DNA from: Allomuricauda sp.
Lineage (GTDB): Bacteria > Bacteroidota > Bacteroidia > Flavobacteriales > Flavobacteriaceae
Direction: 5' to 3'
Assembly: GCF_002699205.1 (NCBI RefSeq)
Contig: NZ_PABT01000029.1
Span: forward strand, 1 to 64,000
DNA length: 64,000 nucleotides
Below are positions 45,255 through 54,769 of the stretch, piece after piece. The notes under the pieces were generated by a model. The model did no database searches. It saw nothing but the letters and a program-made list of their open reading frames with translations, and was not told where the DNA came from. Position numbers and translations under genes: made by a program. Within the stretch, counting starts at the first letter, position 1. Every line of letters starts with the position of its first letter.

Positions 45255-46166
45255 ATGCGGCTTCCAGATAAATTTTTTAAGGAAAGAAAACTTGAGTATT
45301 TGGTGGAGAACCAAACCTCCTATACTTTGAACAACGCCTCAATGCACGTATTCGAAACCCATGTGCAGGCAGAAAAAGTACTCCTTCAGTTTGACCAACC
45401 TGTATTGGCTTCCATGTTGATCGGAAAGAAAAGGATGCATTTACGGGATAAACCATCTTTTGATTTTCTTCCCGGTGAATCATTGATACTGCCCTCCAAT
45501 GAAGTCATGTGCATTGATTTTCCGGAAGCGGACCAAGGGAATCCGACACGATGTTTGGCCATGGCCATTTCAGATGAGAAAATCAATAATGTCATCAACT
45601 TGATGAACGACATAATGCCGAAGCACGATGGTACGGAGTGGGCATTGATGGATTATAATTACCATTTTACAAACGATGCCAGTATCTATGGGATCATCCA
45701 GCGATTACTTTATTTGTTTACGGAAAACCATCCATCCAAAGATTTTTTTGTGGATAATATGCTGCAAGAGCTTATCATAAGGATCTTACAGGGAAATTCA
45801 CGTGAAAACTATATTCAGAATGCTTCGAAACTAAGTGCCAATAATCGGTTGGCCTATGTGATTGAATATATCGGCAAACATCTTCATGAGCCACTATCTG
45901 TAAGTGAATTGAGCCAGAGGGCCTGTATGAGCGAATCCCATTTCCACAAGACTTTTAAGGAAGAATTAGGGGTTACGCCAATAGATTATATCAACAGTGA
46001 GCGCATAAAAATGGCGATTGACCTATTGAAAGACCCTAACCGAAAAATTAAGGAGATTTATTTGGAATGTGGTTTTGAGAACCGTTCCTATTTTAACCGT
46101 TTATTTAAACGGAAAATCCATGTTTCGCCCGGGGAGTACCGATCAAAATTTGTAAAAAACACCTAA
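45255..46166 (+). CDS. AraC family transcriptional regulator
   Basis: 303 residues. The ATG at 45255 follows a well-placed AAGGAG; a TTG ten codons upstream is less likely. The N-terminal part (about 1-190) is an AraC_N-type sensing domain ([37 protein letters not shown]). The C-terminal part has two helix-turn-helix motifs: [20 protein letters not shown] (about 213-233) and [20 protein letters not shown], ending [10 protein letters not shown]. It is divergent from the ALDH/DUF779 operon and probably activates it in response to an aldehyde or alcohol. Its TAA overlaps the convergent cysS stop by four bases (CTAA). Confidence 0.9.
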   Translation: MRLPDKFFKERKLEYLVENQTSYTLNNASMHVFETHVQAEKVLLQFDQPVLASMLIGKKRMHLRDKPSFDFLPGESLILPSNEVMCIDFPEADQGNPTRCLAMAISDEKINNVINLMNDIMPKHDGTEWALMDYNYHFTNDASIYGIIQRLLYLFTENHPSKDFFVDNMLQELIIRILQGNSRENYIQNASKLSANNRLAYVIEYIGKHLHEPLSVSELSQRACMSESHFHKTFKEELGVTPIDYINSERIKMAIDLLKDPNRKIKEIYLECGFENRSYFNRLFKRKIHVSPGEYRSKFVKNT

Positions 46167-47644
46167 TTTATACTGAAAGTAGTTCCTTCTTTGCCATCTT
46201 TTAGTTGAATGCCCAGAGCAAGAAGCTCATCCCTGATTTTATCGGAAGTGGCAAAATCTTTGTTGGCGCGTGCCTCGTTTCTAATATCGATCAATAATTG
46301 CACCACACCACTTAGGGTATTGGAATCGTCTTTTGCCAACGATTGGTTTTCAATTCCAAGCACATCATAAACAAAAGTTTTTAGCGTGTTGGCCAAAATA
46401 TCCTTGTCTTCCTTTGATATGCTCTCTTTGTTCTCCTTTATTAGATTGATATGTTTTACGCCTTCGAACAATTGTGCGATCAGGATCGGTGTGTTGAAAT
46501 CGTCGTTCATGGCATCATAACATTTCTGTTTCCATGCCAGTACATCAAAATCGGACGAATCCCCGGTTTTTAGCCCATCAACGCTCTCCAATGCTTCCAT
46601 TAAACGATTGTATCCTTTTTCTGATGCCTGTAAAGCTTCATCACTAAGGTCCAAAATACTGGTATAGTGGGCCTGCATCATAAAAAATCGAACAACGGCG
46701 GGAGTGTATGGTTTGCTCAAAATGTTGTTGTCGCCACTGAAAATCTCGGACGGATAAATGTTGTTGTCCGTGGATTTAGACATCTTTCTGCCATTAAGGG
46801 TCAACATATTGGCGTGCATCCAATAGTTTACCGGTGATTTTCCAGTACTTGCTTCTGCTTGGGCTATTTCACATTCGTGGTGCGGAAATTTAAGATCCAT
46901 TCCACCCCCGTGAATATCAAAAGTTTCTCCCAAGTATTTGGTGCTCATAGCGGTACATTCCAAGTGCCAACCTGGGAAACCATCTCCCCACGGGGAGGGC
47001 CAACGCATTATATGCTGGGGTTCCGCCTTTTTCCATAGGGCAAAATCCTGGGGATTCCTTTTTTCGTCCTGTGCGGTAAGCTCACGGGTGTTGGTGATCA
47101 TATCTTCCAACTTTCTTCCGCTCAATTTTCCATAATCATGGTCTTCGTTGAACTTGACCACATCAAAATAAACCGAACCGTTTACCTCGTAGGCCAAACC
47201 TTTTTCAAGAATTTCCTTGATGATTTCAATTTGCTCTATAATATGACCGGTAGCCGTTGGCTCAATACTTGGGGGCAATAAATTGAATTGCTGCAGGGTG
47301 TTATGGAAATCCACCGTGTAGCGCTGTACCACTTCCATGGGTTCTATTTGCTCCAGTTTGGCCTTTTTGGCTATTTTATCCTCCCCCTCATCGGCATCGT
47401 TTTCCAAATGTCCGGCATCGGTAATGTTCCGGACATAACGAACCTTGTAACCCAAGTGCTTGAAGTACCGAAAGATCATGTCGAAGGACATAAAGGTGCG
47501 GCAGTTGCCCAAATGGACATTGCTGTATACCGTTGGACCGCAGACGTACATGCCCACGTGTCCTTCATTTATGGGTTTGAACAGTTCTTTTTTTCCAGTA
47601 AGTGAATTGTGGATTCGTAAGGGTTGGTTTTTATAAAGTTGCAT
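46163..47644 (-). CDS. cysS: Cysteinyl-tRNA synthetase
   Basis: Charges tRNA-Cys. 493 residues of class I type: first zinc Cys in [17 protein letters not shown] with the HIGH-like HLGN (about 41-44), [27 protein letters not shown] (zinc Cys and His) and the KMSKS loop [11 protein letters not shown]. The anticodon-binding C-terminus (DALES domain, about 340-420) is present. The start [20 protein letters not shown] is normal. It follows folE by 16 bases on the same transcript, and its end overlaps the araC-like gene on the other strand by four bases. Confidence 0.96.
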   Translation of the reverse strand: MQLYKNQPLRIHNSLTGKKELFKPINEGHVGMYVCGPTVYSNVHLGNCRTFMSFDMIFRYFKHLGYKVRYVRNITDAGHLENDADEGEDKIAKKAKLEQIEPMEVVQRYTVDFHNTLQQFNLLPPSIEPTATGHIIEQIEIIKEILEKGLAYEVNGSVYFDVVKFNEDHDYGKLSGRKLEDMITNTRELTAQDEKRNPQDFALWKKAEPQHIMRWPSPWGDGFPGWHLECTAMSTKYLGETFDIHGGGMDLKFPHHECEIAQAEASTGKSPVNYWMHANMLTLNGRKMSKSTDNNIYPSEIFSGDNNILSKPYTPAVVRFFMMQAHYTSILDLSDEALQASEKGYNRLMEALESVDGLKTGDSSDFDVLAWKQKCYDAMNDDFNTPILIAQLFEGVKHINLIKENKESISKEDKDILANTLKTFVYDVLGIENQSLAKDDSNTLSGVVQLLIDIRNEARANKDFATSDKIRDELLALGIQLKDGKEGTTFSIN

Positions 47645-47660
47645 TTAAACGTGTTGGTGT

Positions 47661-48341
47661 TTAAAATTCTGTGTCCAAGTTGATATAGTCCAAAAACTCC
47701 CTACGTGTGGCTTCATCCTTAAATTTTCCACCATATTCCGCAGTTACGGTGCTACTCTCAATATCGCGTATCCCTCTAGAATTTACACAAAGGTGTTTTG
47801 CGTCGATCACACAGGCAACATCTTCTGTGCCCAAAACTTTTTGAAGTTCTTTTACAATTTGAATGTTCAAACGTTCTTGAACCTGCGGCCGTCTTGCGTA
47901 ATAATCAACCACACGGTTCATTTTGGAAAGTCCTACCACTGTACCATTGGAAATATAGGCAATGTGTGCCCTTCCAACAATGGGCAACAAATGGTGTTCA
48001 CAGGTAGAATAGACCACAATGTTCTTTTCCACCAGCATTTCACCGTACTTGTACTTATTGTCAAAAGTTGATGATTTTGGTTTTCTGTCAGGATGCAATC
48101 CACCAAAAATTTCCTTTACATACATTTTGGCCACACGGTTGGGTGTTCCCTTTAAACTGTCATCATCCAAATCAAGACCAAGGGTCAGTAAAATTTCCCT
48201 TACATTGTTTTGTATTCTTTCGATTTTTTCATCATCGCTCAATACAAAAGCATCTTCCCTCATTGGGGTGTCCGTTGAGGAACCAACGTGGTCGTTTCCT
48301 CTTTCCTCATATTGTTCTTCCAATGCCTGCTCTAGTTTCAT
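47661..48341 (-). CDS. folE: GTP cyclohydrolase I
   Basis: First step of tetrahydrofolate/tetrahydropterin synthesis: GTP to dihydroneopterin triphosphate. 226 residues of the homodecameric FolE type. Zinc ligands are in YSTCEHHLLPIVGRAHIAYI and in DVACVIDAKHLCVNSRG; SKMNRVVDYYARRPQVQERL is the conserved helix. An N-terminal stretch (about 1-45) precedes the core and looks like a clade extension. Upstream, TATCTTTG at 48368-48361 matches the -7 consensus. cysS follows in the same transcript. Confidence 0.95.
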   Translation of the reverse strand: MKLEQALEEQYEERGNDHVGSSTDTPMREDAFVLSDDEKIERIQNNVREILLTLGLDLDDDSLKGTPNRVAKMYVKEIFGGLHPDRKPKSSTFDNKYKYGEMLVEKNIVVYSTCEHHLLPIVGRAHIAYISNGTVVGLSKMNRVVDYYARRPQVQERLNIQIVKELQKVLGTEDVACVIDAKHLCVNSRGIRDIESSTVTAEYGGKFKDEATRREFLDYINLDTEF

Positions 48342-48360
48342 AGCTATTGCTTACAAGGAA

Positions 48361-48368
48361 CAAAGATA
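48361..48368 (-). promoter_or_regulatory. -7 box of folE-cysS
   Basis: TATCTTTG on the minus strand, 19 bases before the folE ATG. No exact -33 TTG is visible. Confidence 0.4.
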
Positions 48369-48421
48369 TACATTAATGACCGATTTAACATCTGGTATTC
48401 GGGGTTTGACAACATAAATTC

Positions 48422-48450
48422 TTGTTAAGGCAAATGCCTGGGTACTTTTA
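48422..48450 (+). promoter_or_regulatory. Promoter of the first T9SS type B gene
   Basis: TTG at 48422-48424, an 18-base spacer and TACTTTTA at 48443-48450 (7 of 8), 24 bases before the ATG. Confidence 0.5.
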
Positions 48451-48474
48451 TAATGCCCAAACCTAGAGATTTTT

Positions 48475-50277
48475 ATGATCAAAGCTTTCGTCAAGACCTT
48501 ATTGATGCTAATCTTTACGCAAGTGGCACAGGCACAAGTGGCCCAAGATTGTGCCAGCGCTATTCCTATTTGTAGCAATACTCCCGTAAATGGTGGAACC
48601 AATGGATTTGGTTCTGATGACTTCAATGGAGCAACTTCAAGTGGATGTTTGGAACAGACCACGACAGGTGCCATAGAATCCAATTCTGCATGGTACCGAT
48701 TTAGGGCTGCCCAAACGGGTCAACTAGGTTTTAATATAGGTCACAATAGCAATGAAGATTGGGATTTTGCCCTTTACCGAGCCACCGATTGTAGTGATTT
48801 GGGAGAGCCCATACGATGCAATTTTTTTGATAATAGCGAAGGAACCAGTTTCATCGGGGTAGGGGAAGACCCGACAGGTAATGAAGATTCGGTGCATTAT
48901 GAAGATTGGGTCCAAGTCCAAGCCGGAGAGGATTACTATCTTTTCATCAATAATTTTAGCAATGTCAATTCCGGATTTTCCATTCAGTTTACCGGAGATA
49001 TATGGGTCGATCATCCCAATGATGCCTTGGATTGTTCCATTGTAAGCAATTTGCTGGGGCCGCCGATTGCTGCTTGCGAAGGAGAAAACGTGGTTTTGGA
49101 TGCCACTACTTCCGGAGCTATGGGTTATGAATGGTACATGGATCAGGGTAGTGGATTTCAGTTGATTTCAGGAGCTACCAATGCCGTTTATACCGTTCAA
49201 GATTCCGCCCAGTATCGTGTGGTGGTCGCAACGGCCAATGGAAATATAGTAAGTGATGTGCAGGTAGGTTTCAACGAAGTGCCGGTTACAGGAACGCTTG
49301 TTGATGAGACCTTTTGTTATGAGATAGGTATGACCTTTGATTTGAACACTAAAACATCAGAGGCCCTGGGAGGGATGGATCCCAATGATTTTGTGGTCAG
49401 CTACCATAGTTCACAGTCCGATGCCCATGCAGGGGTGAACCCGCTGGAGAAACAATATGTATTGACCGGAGGTACTGAAACCATTTATGTGAGGACTACT
49501 TCTTTGGCCAATCCTGATTGTTTTGATGCCTCCCAGAGTTTTACGTTGAACCCCATAGAAACCCCTGTGTTAAGTTTTGAGGAAGAAGTGGTGATTTGTG
49601 AAGCGATTGGAAACTTGGAGATTGGGGAAACGCAACCAAATCCCGGCTATTCCTATCAATGGAATACCGGTGAACAAACACCATCCATTGTGGTTTCAGA
49701 AGAAGGGGAATATACGCTCACGGTGAGCAATGAATCCAATGGGGTTGTGTGCGAAACTGTCCGTACCGTATCCGTGACCATATCCAATTTGCCGGTAATT
49801 TCCAGTATAGACATTGAGGATATGAGCGTGAACAATACGGTTACCATCAACATGGAAAACTTTGGGGAATATGAATTTAGTCTGGATGGTGGTGATTTTC
49901 AAAGCAGCAATGTTTTTGAAGGTGTCGCTCCCGGAGTCCATACGGTTACCATGCGAGATCCCTTTGGTTGTGGCGAGGTCGAAGAGGAAATAGTAGTGGT
50001 CGGTTTTCTATCTATATTTTCGCCCAATGGCGATGTATTGAACGAAACTTGGCAGATTGAAGGACTATCCACCTTAAATTCTCCCATTGTGACCATCTAC
50101 GACAGGTACGGTAAACTTATCAAGCAAATGACGGAATTCGATCCTGGGTGGGATGGAAGCTTTAATGGTAAACCTTTGCCATCCACGGATTACTGGTTCA
50201 AACTATCCTATGTGGATGATAATGGCAATAGGACTTATGCCAAATATATACAGAGTCATTTTTCTTTGAGGCGATAG
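48475..50277 (+). CDS. T9SS type B sorting domain protein, tandem copy 1
   Basis: 600 residues, secreted by the type IX system to the cell surface. The signal peptide ends AQAQVAQ. The N-terminal domain (about 22-185) has DCASAIPICSNTPVN, SGCLEQTTTGAIESNSAWYRF and DWDFALYR, followed by EDYYLFINNFSNVNSGFSI, then Ig-like segments (about 205-490) with GYEWYMDQGSGFQLISGATN and YSYQWNTGEQTP. The last 85 residues are a gliding-motility-associated type B C-terminal signal (SIFSPNGDVLNETWQIEG, VTIYDRYGKLIKQM, FNGKPLPSTDYWFKL, ending HFSLRR). Possible adhesin; ligand unknown. Confidence 0.9.
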   Translation: MIKAFVKTLLMLIFTQVAQAQVAQDCASAIPICSNTPVNGGTNGFGSDDFNGATSSGCLEQTTTGAIESNSAWYRFRAAQTGQLGFNIGHNSNEDWDFALYRATDCSDLGEPIRCNFFDNSEGTSFIGVGEDPTGNEDSVHYEDWVQVQAGEDYYLFINNFSNVNSGFSIQFTGDIWVDHPNDALDCSIVSNLLGPPIAACEGENVVLDATTSGAMGYEWYMDQGSGFQLISGATNAVYTVQDSAQYRVVVATANGNIVSDVQVGFNEVPVTGTLVDETFCYEIGMTFDLNTKTSEALGGMDPNDFVVSYHSSQSDAHAGVNPLEKQYVLTGGTETIYVRTTSLANPDCFDASQSFTLNPIETPVLSFEEEVVICEAIGNLEIGETQPNPGYSYQWNTGEQTPSIVVSEEGEYTLTVSNESNGVVCETVRTVSVTISNLPVISSIDIEDMSVNNTVTINMENFGEYEFSLDGGDFQSSNVFEGVAPGVHTVTMRDPFGCGEVEEEIVVVGFLSIFSPNGDVLNETWQIEGLSTLNSPIVTIYDRYGKLIKQMTEFDPGWDGSFNGKPLPSTDYWFKLSYVDDNGNRTYAKYIQSHFSLRR

Positions 50278-50392
50278 TATGGATTATCCGTTTATCGATT
50301 AACTGCAAATTTCTTGGATGAAAACATACTAAAACTATGAATTAGGGAGTTATACAGGTTATAAATAGAATAACCTTTAGCCCCAAAATTCT

Positions 50393-51835
50393 ATGAGAGC
50401 TCTATTAAGCGCTGTCTGTTGTTTCTTTCTATTCCAATTAGTGAGCGCACAAAACTCCCCAGATTGTAGAACAGCAATACCTGTTTGTGCAGATGCACCC
50501 ATTTTGGGGACCACCGATGGTAGTGGCGATATCGATGATTTTGACCCCGAGGTGATTACCCAGACCGGATGTTTGGAAAAGGGTAGTGTAAGTTCTGCAA
50601 ATATTGAGAACAATACGGGTTGGTTTGTGTTTCGGGCAGGTACCGATGGACAGATTGGTTTTGATATTGAGGCATTGCCGGTAACTTCGGGCAGTCCGGT
50701 TACCTCAGAGTGGGATTTTGCACTCTACGGTCCTTTCGATGAAACTTCCAATGAAAATTTTTGTACCATTATCGGGGATGGTAGCGCACAGCCCATTCGC
50801 TGTAATTATGAATATAACGAGACCAATTATACAGGAATAGGAGTCAACCCAGTTGATGGTAGGGAAGGGGCACCATTTGTTAAAGGAAGCCAGAATACCT
50901 ACGATGAATGGTTGAATGTCACCGCAGGAGAGGTCTATTACCTGTACATCAACAATTACAACACCAATTTTGATGATGAACCCGAGTCCTTCATTTTGAC
51001 TTTTACTGGTACTTCCGTGGAGGCGGACCAGGATAATGCTTTGGACTGTACGCTCCGTGATCAATTTTTAGGGTTTGATATCGTTGCCTGTGAGGGTGAC
51101 CCCGACATTACCCTGTCCGCTTTAAACTCGCCCGTGGGACCTAGTATTGCCAATATTGTTTGGGAATTGGATGCGGATGATGATGGTACTTACGAGACGG
51201 TTCTTCCCTCAGGGCCAGGACAGACCGAGTTAACCGTTTCCAGTCCAAATTCCGGTCGTTACCGTGTAACCATAGAATCGACATTTGGAACCACGATAAC
51301 CGACGACATCTTGATTACATTTTACGGTACCCCTGAATTGGATGAGGTCAGGGTAATCGATGATCTGGTGAACAGTGACCAAACGGATCCTTACAATATC
51401 GAAATAGTTCCCGTTGGTGACGGAAACTATGAATATGCCATTAACGATGGTGAATTTCAGGATGATCCTTTTTTCTACGATGTGCCACCTGGAGTCAATA
51501 CGGTGGTCATCAATGATAAGAATGGTTGTGGTATTACGGAACCCATCGAGTTTTTGGTGGTAGGCTATCCGAAGTTCTTTACACCCAACAATGATGGGGT
51601 CCACGATAATTGGAATGTGTACGGAGTGGAAGAGTTGGTCAACCCCGTAGTGTATATTTTTGACCGCTATGGCAAACTTTTAAAGCAAATCGATGTGAAC
51701 ACCGGTTGGGACGGAACCTATAATGGAAGGGATATGCCCTCTTCGGACTATTGGTTCCGATTGGACTATGACCGCGATGAGGAAGGGATTGTGGTAGCTA
51801 CCTCTGTTCGACGGCATTTTTCTTTGGTTCGATAA
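50393..51835 (+). CDS. T9SS type B sorting domain protein, tandem copy 2
   Basis: 480 residues, a shorter paralog of the gene 115 bases upstream. The signal peptide ends LVSAQNS. The same N-terminal domain is seen (DCRTAIPVCADAPILG, TGCLEKGSV, NNTGWFVFRAG, EWDFALYGPF, EVYYLYINNYNTNFDDEPES), but with acidic insertions and a DADDDGTYETVLPS loop that may bind calcium. It has fewer Ig-like units (about 230-395). The type B C-terminal signal (FFTPNNDGVHDNWNVYG, YIFDRYGKLLKQI, YNGRDMPSSDYWFRL, ending HFSLVR) is intact. Both copies lack an adjacent SprF/PorP partner. Confidence 0.9.
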   Translation: MRALLSAVCCFFLFQLVSAQNSPDCRTAIPVCADAPILGTTDGSGDIDDFDPEVITQTGCLEKGSVSSANIENNTGWFVFRAGTDGQIGFDIEALPVTSGSPVTSEWDFALYGPFDETSNENFCTIIGDGSAQPIRCNYEYNETNYTGIGVNPVDGREGAPFVKGSQNTYDEWLNVTAGEVYYLYINNYNTNFDDEPESFILTFTGTSVEADQDNALDCTLRDQFLGFDIVACEGDPDITLSALNSPVGPSIANIVWELDADDDGTYETVLPSGPGQTELTVSSPNSGRYRVTIESTFGTTITDDILITFYGTPELDEVRVIDDLVNSDQTDPYNIEIVPVGDGNYEYAINDGEFQDDPFFYDVPPGVNTVVINDKNGCGITEPIEFLVVGYPKFFTPNNDGVHDNWNVYGVEELVNPVVYIFDRYGKLLKQIDVNTGWDGTYNGRDMPSSDYWFRLDYDRDEEGIVVATSVRRHFSLVR

Positions 51836-51839
51836 AAAA

Positions 51840-51861
51840 AAGGCCGGAATTTCTTCCAGCC
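51840..51861. terminator. Bidirectional terminator (T9SS protein / FadL-like barrel)
   Basis: AGGCCGGAA and TTCCAGCCT pair (one mismatch) between convergent genes. On the minus strand T7 follows. Confidence 0.75.
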
Positions 51862-51886
51862 TAAATCTTTTGTTGCTTTATTTCAT

Positions 51887-53389
51887 TTAGAACTTGAGGG
51901 TATACCCCAAAGATATATTTGTATTGACCCTGTTTATCAGGGTTGAGTTGTTGGTTCCACCATCAAAAAAATAGGAATTGATATCCTGTTCCGTTCTACT
52001 GTATGCCAAATCCAAACGACTGGGGCCAAAATTATAGCCGATACCCGCGGAGAAACCGTTCAGGTCGCCAATAAAATCACCATTTTCATAGGGGCTTTCC
52101 TCAAATCGGTAACCCGCCCTGAGGCTAACTTCCTCAATTCTATATTCACCTCCCAAACGATAGGAGTTTACTGCGCCCAAAGTACTTGCAATAAAATCAT
52201 TTTCTGCGGCAAAACTTGGATCGGAAGTGGGTCTAAGCTCCGCTTTGGACATATCTTGATACGAATAATCCAAGCTTATAAGTCCGTCCTGTCCAAATAC
52301 AAGGGCTATACTGCCAGTATATTTTTCAGGAGTTTTGATTTTGTATTCATCATAAAGGTTTACAATGCCAAAGTTGATATAGTTAATATCCGATACTGCC
52401 AAATTCGAATTGATACGCTGCGATGTGTCATCCGTCAGGGTATACCATGTTGGTGATTGGTAACTAGCACCCACTCTAATGGATTGGTTCAACTTGGCGA
52501 TGGCTCCCAGACTAAAGGAGAAACCATGGCCTTCCGTATGCAATAAGTTGTCAAAAGAAGTGTACTGGATGGGGGATTCGGCATCATAGCCATCTTCATC
52601 AAAATAGGTGACTTTGTCATACAATATATTATGGAAATTCAAGGAAGCACCCAGATAAAGGTTGTCTTGGTATTGACTGGCAAAATTCAGTGTGAATTTG
52701 CTATTGTAACCCGAAGTGTTTTGGATATATCTTTGGTTGACACTTCCATATTGTGCATTTGAGAAATAGGAGGTGTTTTGGTCATCGTCGTCAACTGGTT
52801 CTATTATTCCAGCCTGAAACCCCAGAAATGCCTGTTGGGCAGAATAACCGAGGTTGGCGCCAATATCCAAGTAGGCATCTTCAATATATTCACCTTGCTG
52901 GGTGCGCAACGGGCCTAAGGGTTCTCCTTCCGCAAAATTGAGAAAATAATTGTCTATACCTACAGATGAATTGCCCGATGCCACAAATTCATTGTCAAAA
53001 TTTTGTACCAGGTCATAATTGAATGCCAGTGCAATTTTTCTCCAAGGACTGTCATTCGATGAATTGAATACGAATACCCCGCCTATCTGGTTAAAATCCA
53101 AAGAATTGGAGGTGGTGTTGCTAAGGGTATTACCATAGAGTGCATCGTTGTCCGTATGGTAATTGGAGCCGGTAATTCCTATTTCACTAAAATTAAAGAC
53201 GGCCGAACCTGCAGGGTTGACATTAAGGGCGGATAAATCACCTCCCAATGCTCCAAATGCACCTCCCATAGCCTGAAATCTAGCGGTTCCCTGAAGGTTT
53301 TCGTTGCTGTAGCGCAATACATCATCAATGGTCTGTGCGCTTGCAAAGGTGCACGCCAATACCATTATGAAAGTTGAGATTCTTTTCAT
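51887..53389 (-). CDS. OmpP1/FadL-like outer-membrane transporter
   Basis: 500 residues with a signal peptide (ending TFASAQTID). The N-terminal YSNENLQGTARFQAMGGAFGALGGDLSALNVNPAGSAVF pattern is the hatch and first-strand region of the FadL/TodX (OmpP1) family, which imports hydrophobic molecules such as fatty acids. The rest is barrel strands (GASLNFHNILYDKVTYFDE, SIRVGASYQSPTWYTLTDD, ALVFGQDGLISLDYSYQDM), ending VNTNISLGYTLKF. The substrate is unknown. It lies 37 bases downstream of the low-complexity lipoprotein gene in the same direction, so the two may be co-transcribed. Confidence 0.85.
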   Translation of the reverse strand: MKRISTFIMVLACTFASAQTIDDVLRYSNENLQGTARFQAMGGAFGALGGDLSALNVNPAGSAVFNFSEIGITGSNYHTDNDALYGNTLSNTTSNSLDFNQIGGVFVFNSSNDSPWRKIALAFNYDLVQNFDNEFVASGNSSVGIDNYFLNFAEGEPLGPLRTQQGEYIEDAYLDIGANLGYSAQQAFLGFQAGIIEPVDDDDQNTSYFSNAQYGSVNQRYIQNTSGYNSKFTLNFASQYQDNLYLGASLNFHNILYDKVTYFDEDGYDAESPIQYTSFDNLLHTEGHGFSFSLGAIAKLNQSIRVGASYQSPTWYTLTDDTSQRINSNLAVSDINYINFGIVNLYDEYKIKTPEKYTGSIALVFGQDGLISLDYSYQDMSKAELRPTSDPSFAAENDFIASTLGAVNSYRLGGEYRIEEVSLRAGYRFEESPYENGDFIGDLNGFSAGIGYNFGPSRLDLAYSRTEQDINSYFFDGGTNNSTLINRVNTNISLGYTLKF

Positions 53390-53426
53390 TTCTTATGATT
53401 TAGATTAATCAAAACAATTATGGGAA

Positions 53427-54698
53427 TTATGGCCTACCACCTCTACTTCCGGAAGAACGTGATGCCCCTGAAGACCTGGATGATCCTGAAGACCTACTTA
53501 CACCTGAACTTCTGGAGCTACTACTTGAACTCCTGTAGCTTCCACTTGACCTACTACTTTTGGAGCTACTGCTACGGTAGCTTCTGGAACTGGAGCTGCT
53601 CGAAGAACGGCTGTAATTTCTACTAGGTGTAGCAGTCCTTGATTGATAGCTTCTAGAGGAAGGCACACTACTGCTGTTGTAGCTTCTACTACTTCTAGTG
53701 GAAGGTGATGTTCCATAGGAACGGTACGTACCAGAGCTTCGACTGTAAGTCGGTGAGGTCCTGGTACTCCTACTTGTCCTATAATTTTGGTTTCTGGCCA
53801 CGGCATCGGAGCTAATTGATCTTCTTACGGCAGAGGTACTGCTATAGCTTTTGGAGCTCCTGTTGGCCAATGTGCTGTTTCTTGAAACAATGGCGTTGGA
53901 ACGTCCACTGTTGTTCCTGATCCTACTTGAATAAGCACTTGTCCTGTATGACAGATTGGTTCCGGGAATTCGTGAATTATACCCTCTTCTTCCAGACATA
54001 TAGGCGTAACCCCTGTTATAATGTCCTCTGGTATAATATGGACGGTTCCAGTATCGGCCATAGTAGCCTCCCCAGCCGTAATAACCGGCCCATCCCCATC
54101 CATTGTATGGGTAACCCCAGCTGTAATAGCCAGCCCATCCCCATCGATTATATCTCCAAGGATTGTACCAGCCCCATGTCCAGCTGTAATAAGGGTAGCT
54201 ATATCCCCAACCCCAGGCAAAATATGGGTCGGTCCAGCCATAATAGCCTCCCCAACCCCAACTGTTGTCATAGATGTTTATGGAAACGCTTGAGGGATTG
54301 TCCCCCCATCCCGGGTTTCCGTTATAATTGTTGTTGTTGGCGTAGTAATCGGTTTGTTCACCATAGGGGATGGTATCGTTTGCCATTTGGCTAGAGTAAC
54401 TATCGATATCCGTGAAAATTTCACTTTCCAAAATCTCTCCGTACTCATTTGCCTTCTCGCCAAAGTAATCTCCGTAGATATTATTCTCCTGTTCTTCAAT
54501 CCTTACTGCTTCAGCATTTCTTTTTTCGACCCCCACAACACGGTTATTGTTGGAATAGATGCCGTCATCGTAATAAGAGGCTTGTTGGTAAGAACCGCAA
54601 GAAGCCATAAAAAGGGCACCAACCATCAATATGGAAGGGGTTCTCAATGCGTTATGGAGTAAAGACTTTAACATGGCGTAATTTTTATTGTTGAACAT
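53427..54698 (-). CDS. Trp/Gly/Tyr- and Ser/Arg-rich low-complexity lipoprotein
   Basis: 423 residues (or 415 if the second ATG at 54674 is used). A lipoprotein signal, PSILMVGALFMASCGSYQQ, gives Cys34. Residues about 45-140 are acidic and Asn/Tyr-rich. Residues about 146-232 repeat WGWGGYYGW-like units (GWGWAGYYSWGYPYNGWGWA type), with dozens of aromatic residues. Residues about 255-423 are built of short Ser/Arg/Tyr units (RSYRSSSS, SGSSRSSGASRSSGSRGG). There is no enzyme motif. The composition resembles aggregation-prone or matrix-forming surface proteins; this is inference. It is divergent from proS and just upstream of the FadL-like gene. Confidence 0.78.
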   Translation of the reverse strand: MFNNKNYAMLKSLLHNALRTPSILMVGALFMASCGSYQQASYYDDGIYSNNNRVVGVEKRNAEAVRIEEQENNIYGDYFGEKANEYGEILESEIFTDIDSYSSQMANDTIPYGEQTDYYANNNNYNGNPGWGDNPSSVSINIYDNSWGWGGYYGWTDPYFAWGWGYSYPYYSWTWGWYNPWRYNRWGWAGYYSWGYPYNGWGWAGYYGWGGYYGRYWNRPYYTRGHYNRGYAYMSGRRGYNSRIPGTNLSYRTSAYSSRIRNNSGRSNAIVSRNSTLANRSSKSYSSTSAVRRSISSDAVARNQNYRTSRSTRTSPTYSRSSGTYRSYGTSPSTRSSRSYNSSSVPSSRSYQSRTATPSRNYSRSSSSSSSRSYRSSSSKSSRSSGSYRSSSSSSRSSGVSRSSGSSRSSGASRSSGSRGGRP

Positions 54699-54769
54699 AC
54701 TAAAAAATAATTAGTTTTACCCAATCATTTTATGATTAAAATCACAAGTTTTGTGCCAAACTACAATAG

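Noticed and set aside
53498..54393. Several long open frames on both strands across the low-complexity lipoprotein gene
   Set aside because: They are frame shadows of repetitive Ser/Arg and Trp/Gly codons; only the minus-strand lipoprotein frame has a signal sequence and sensible composition.
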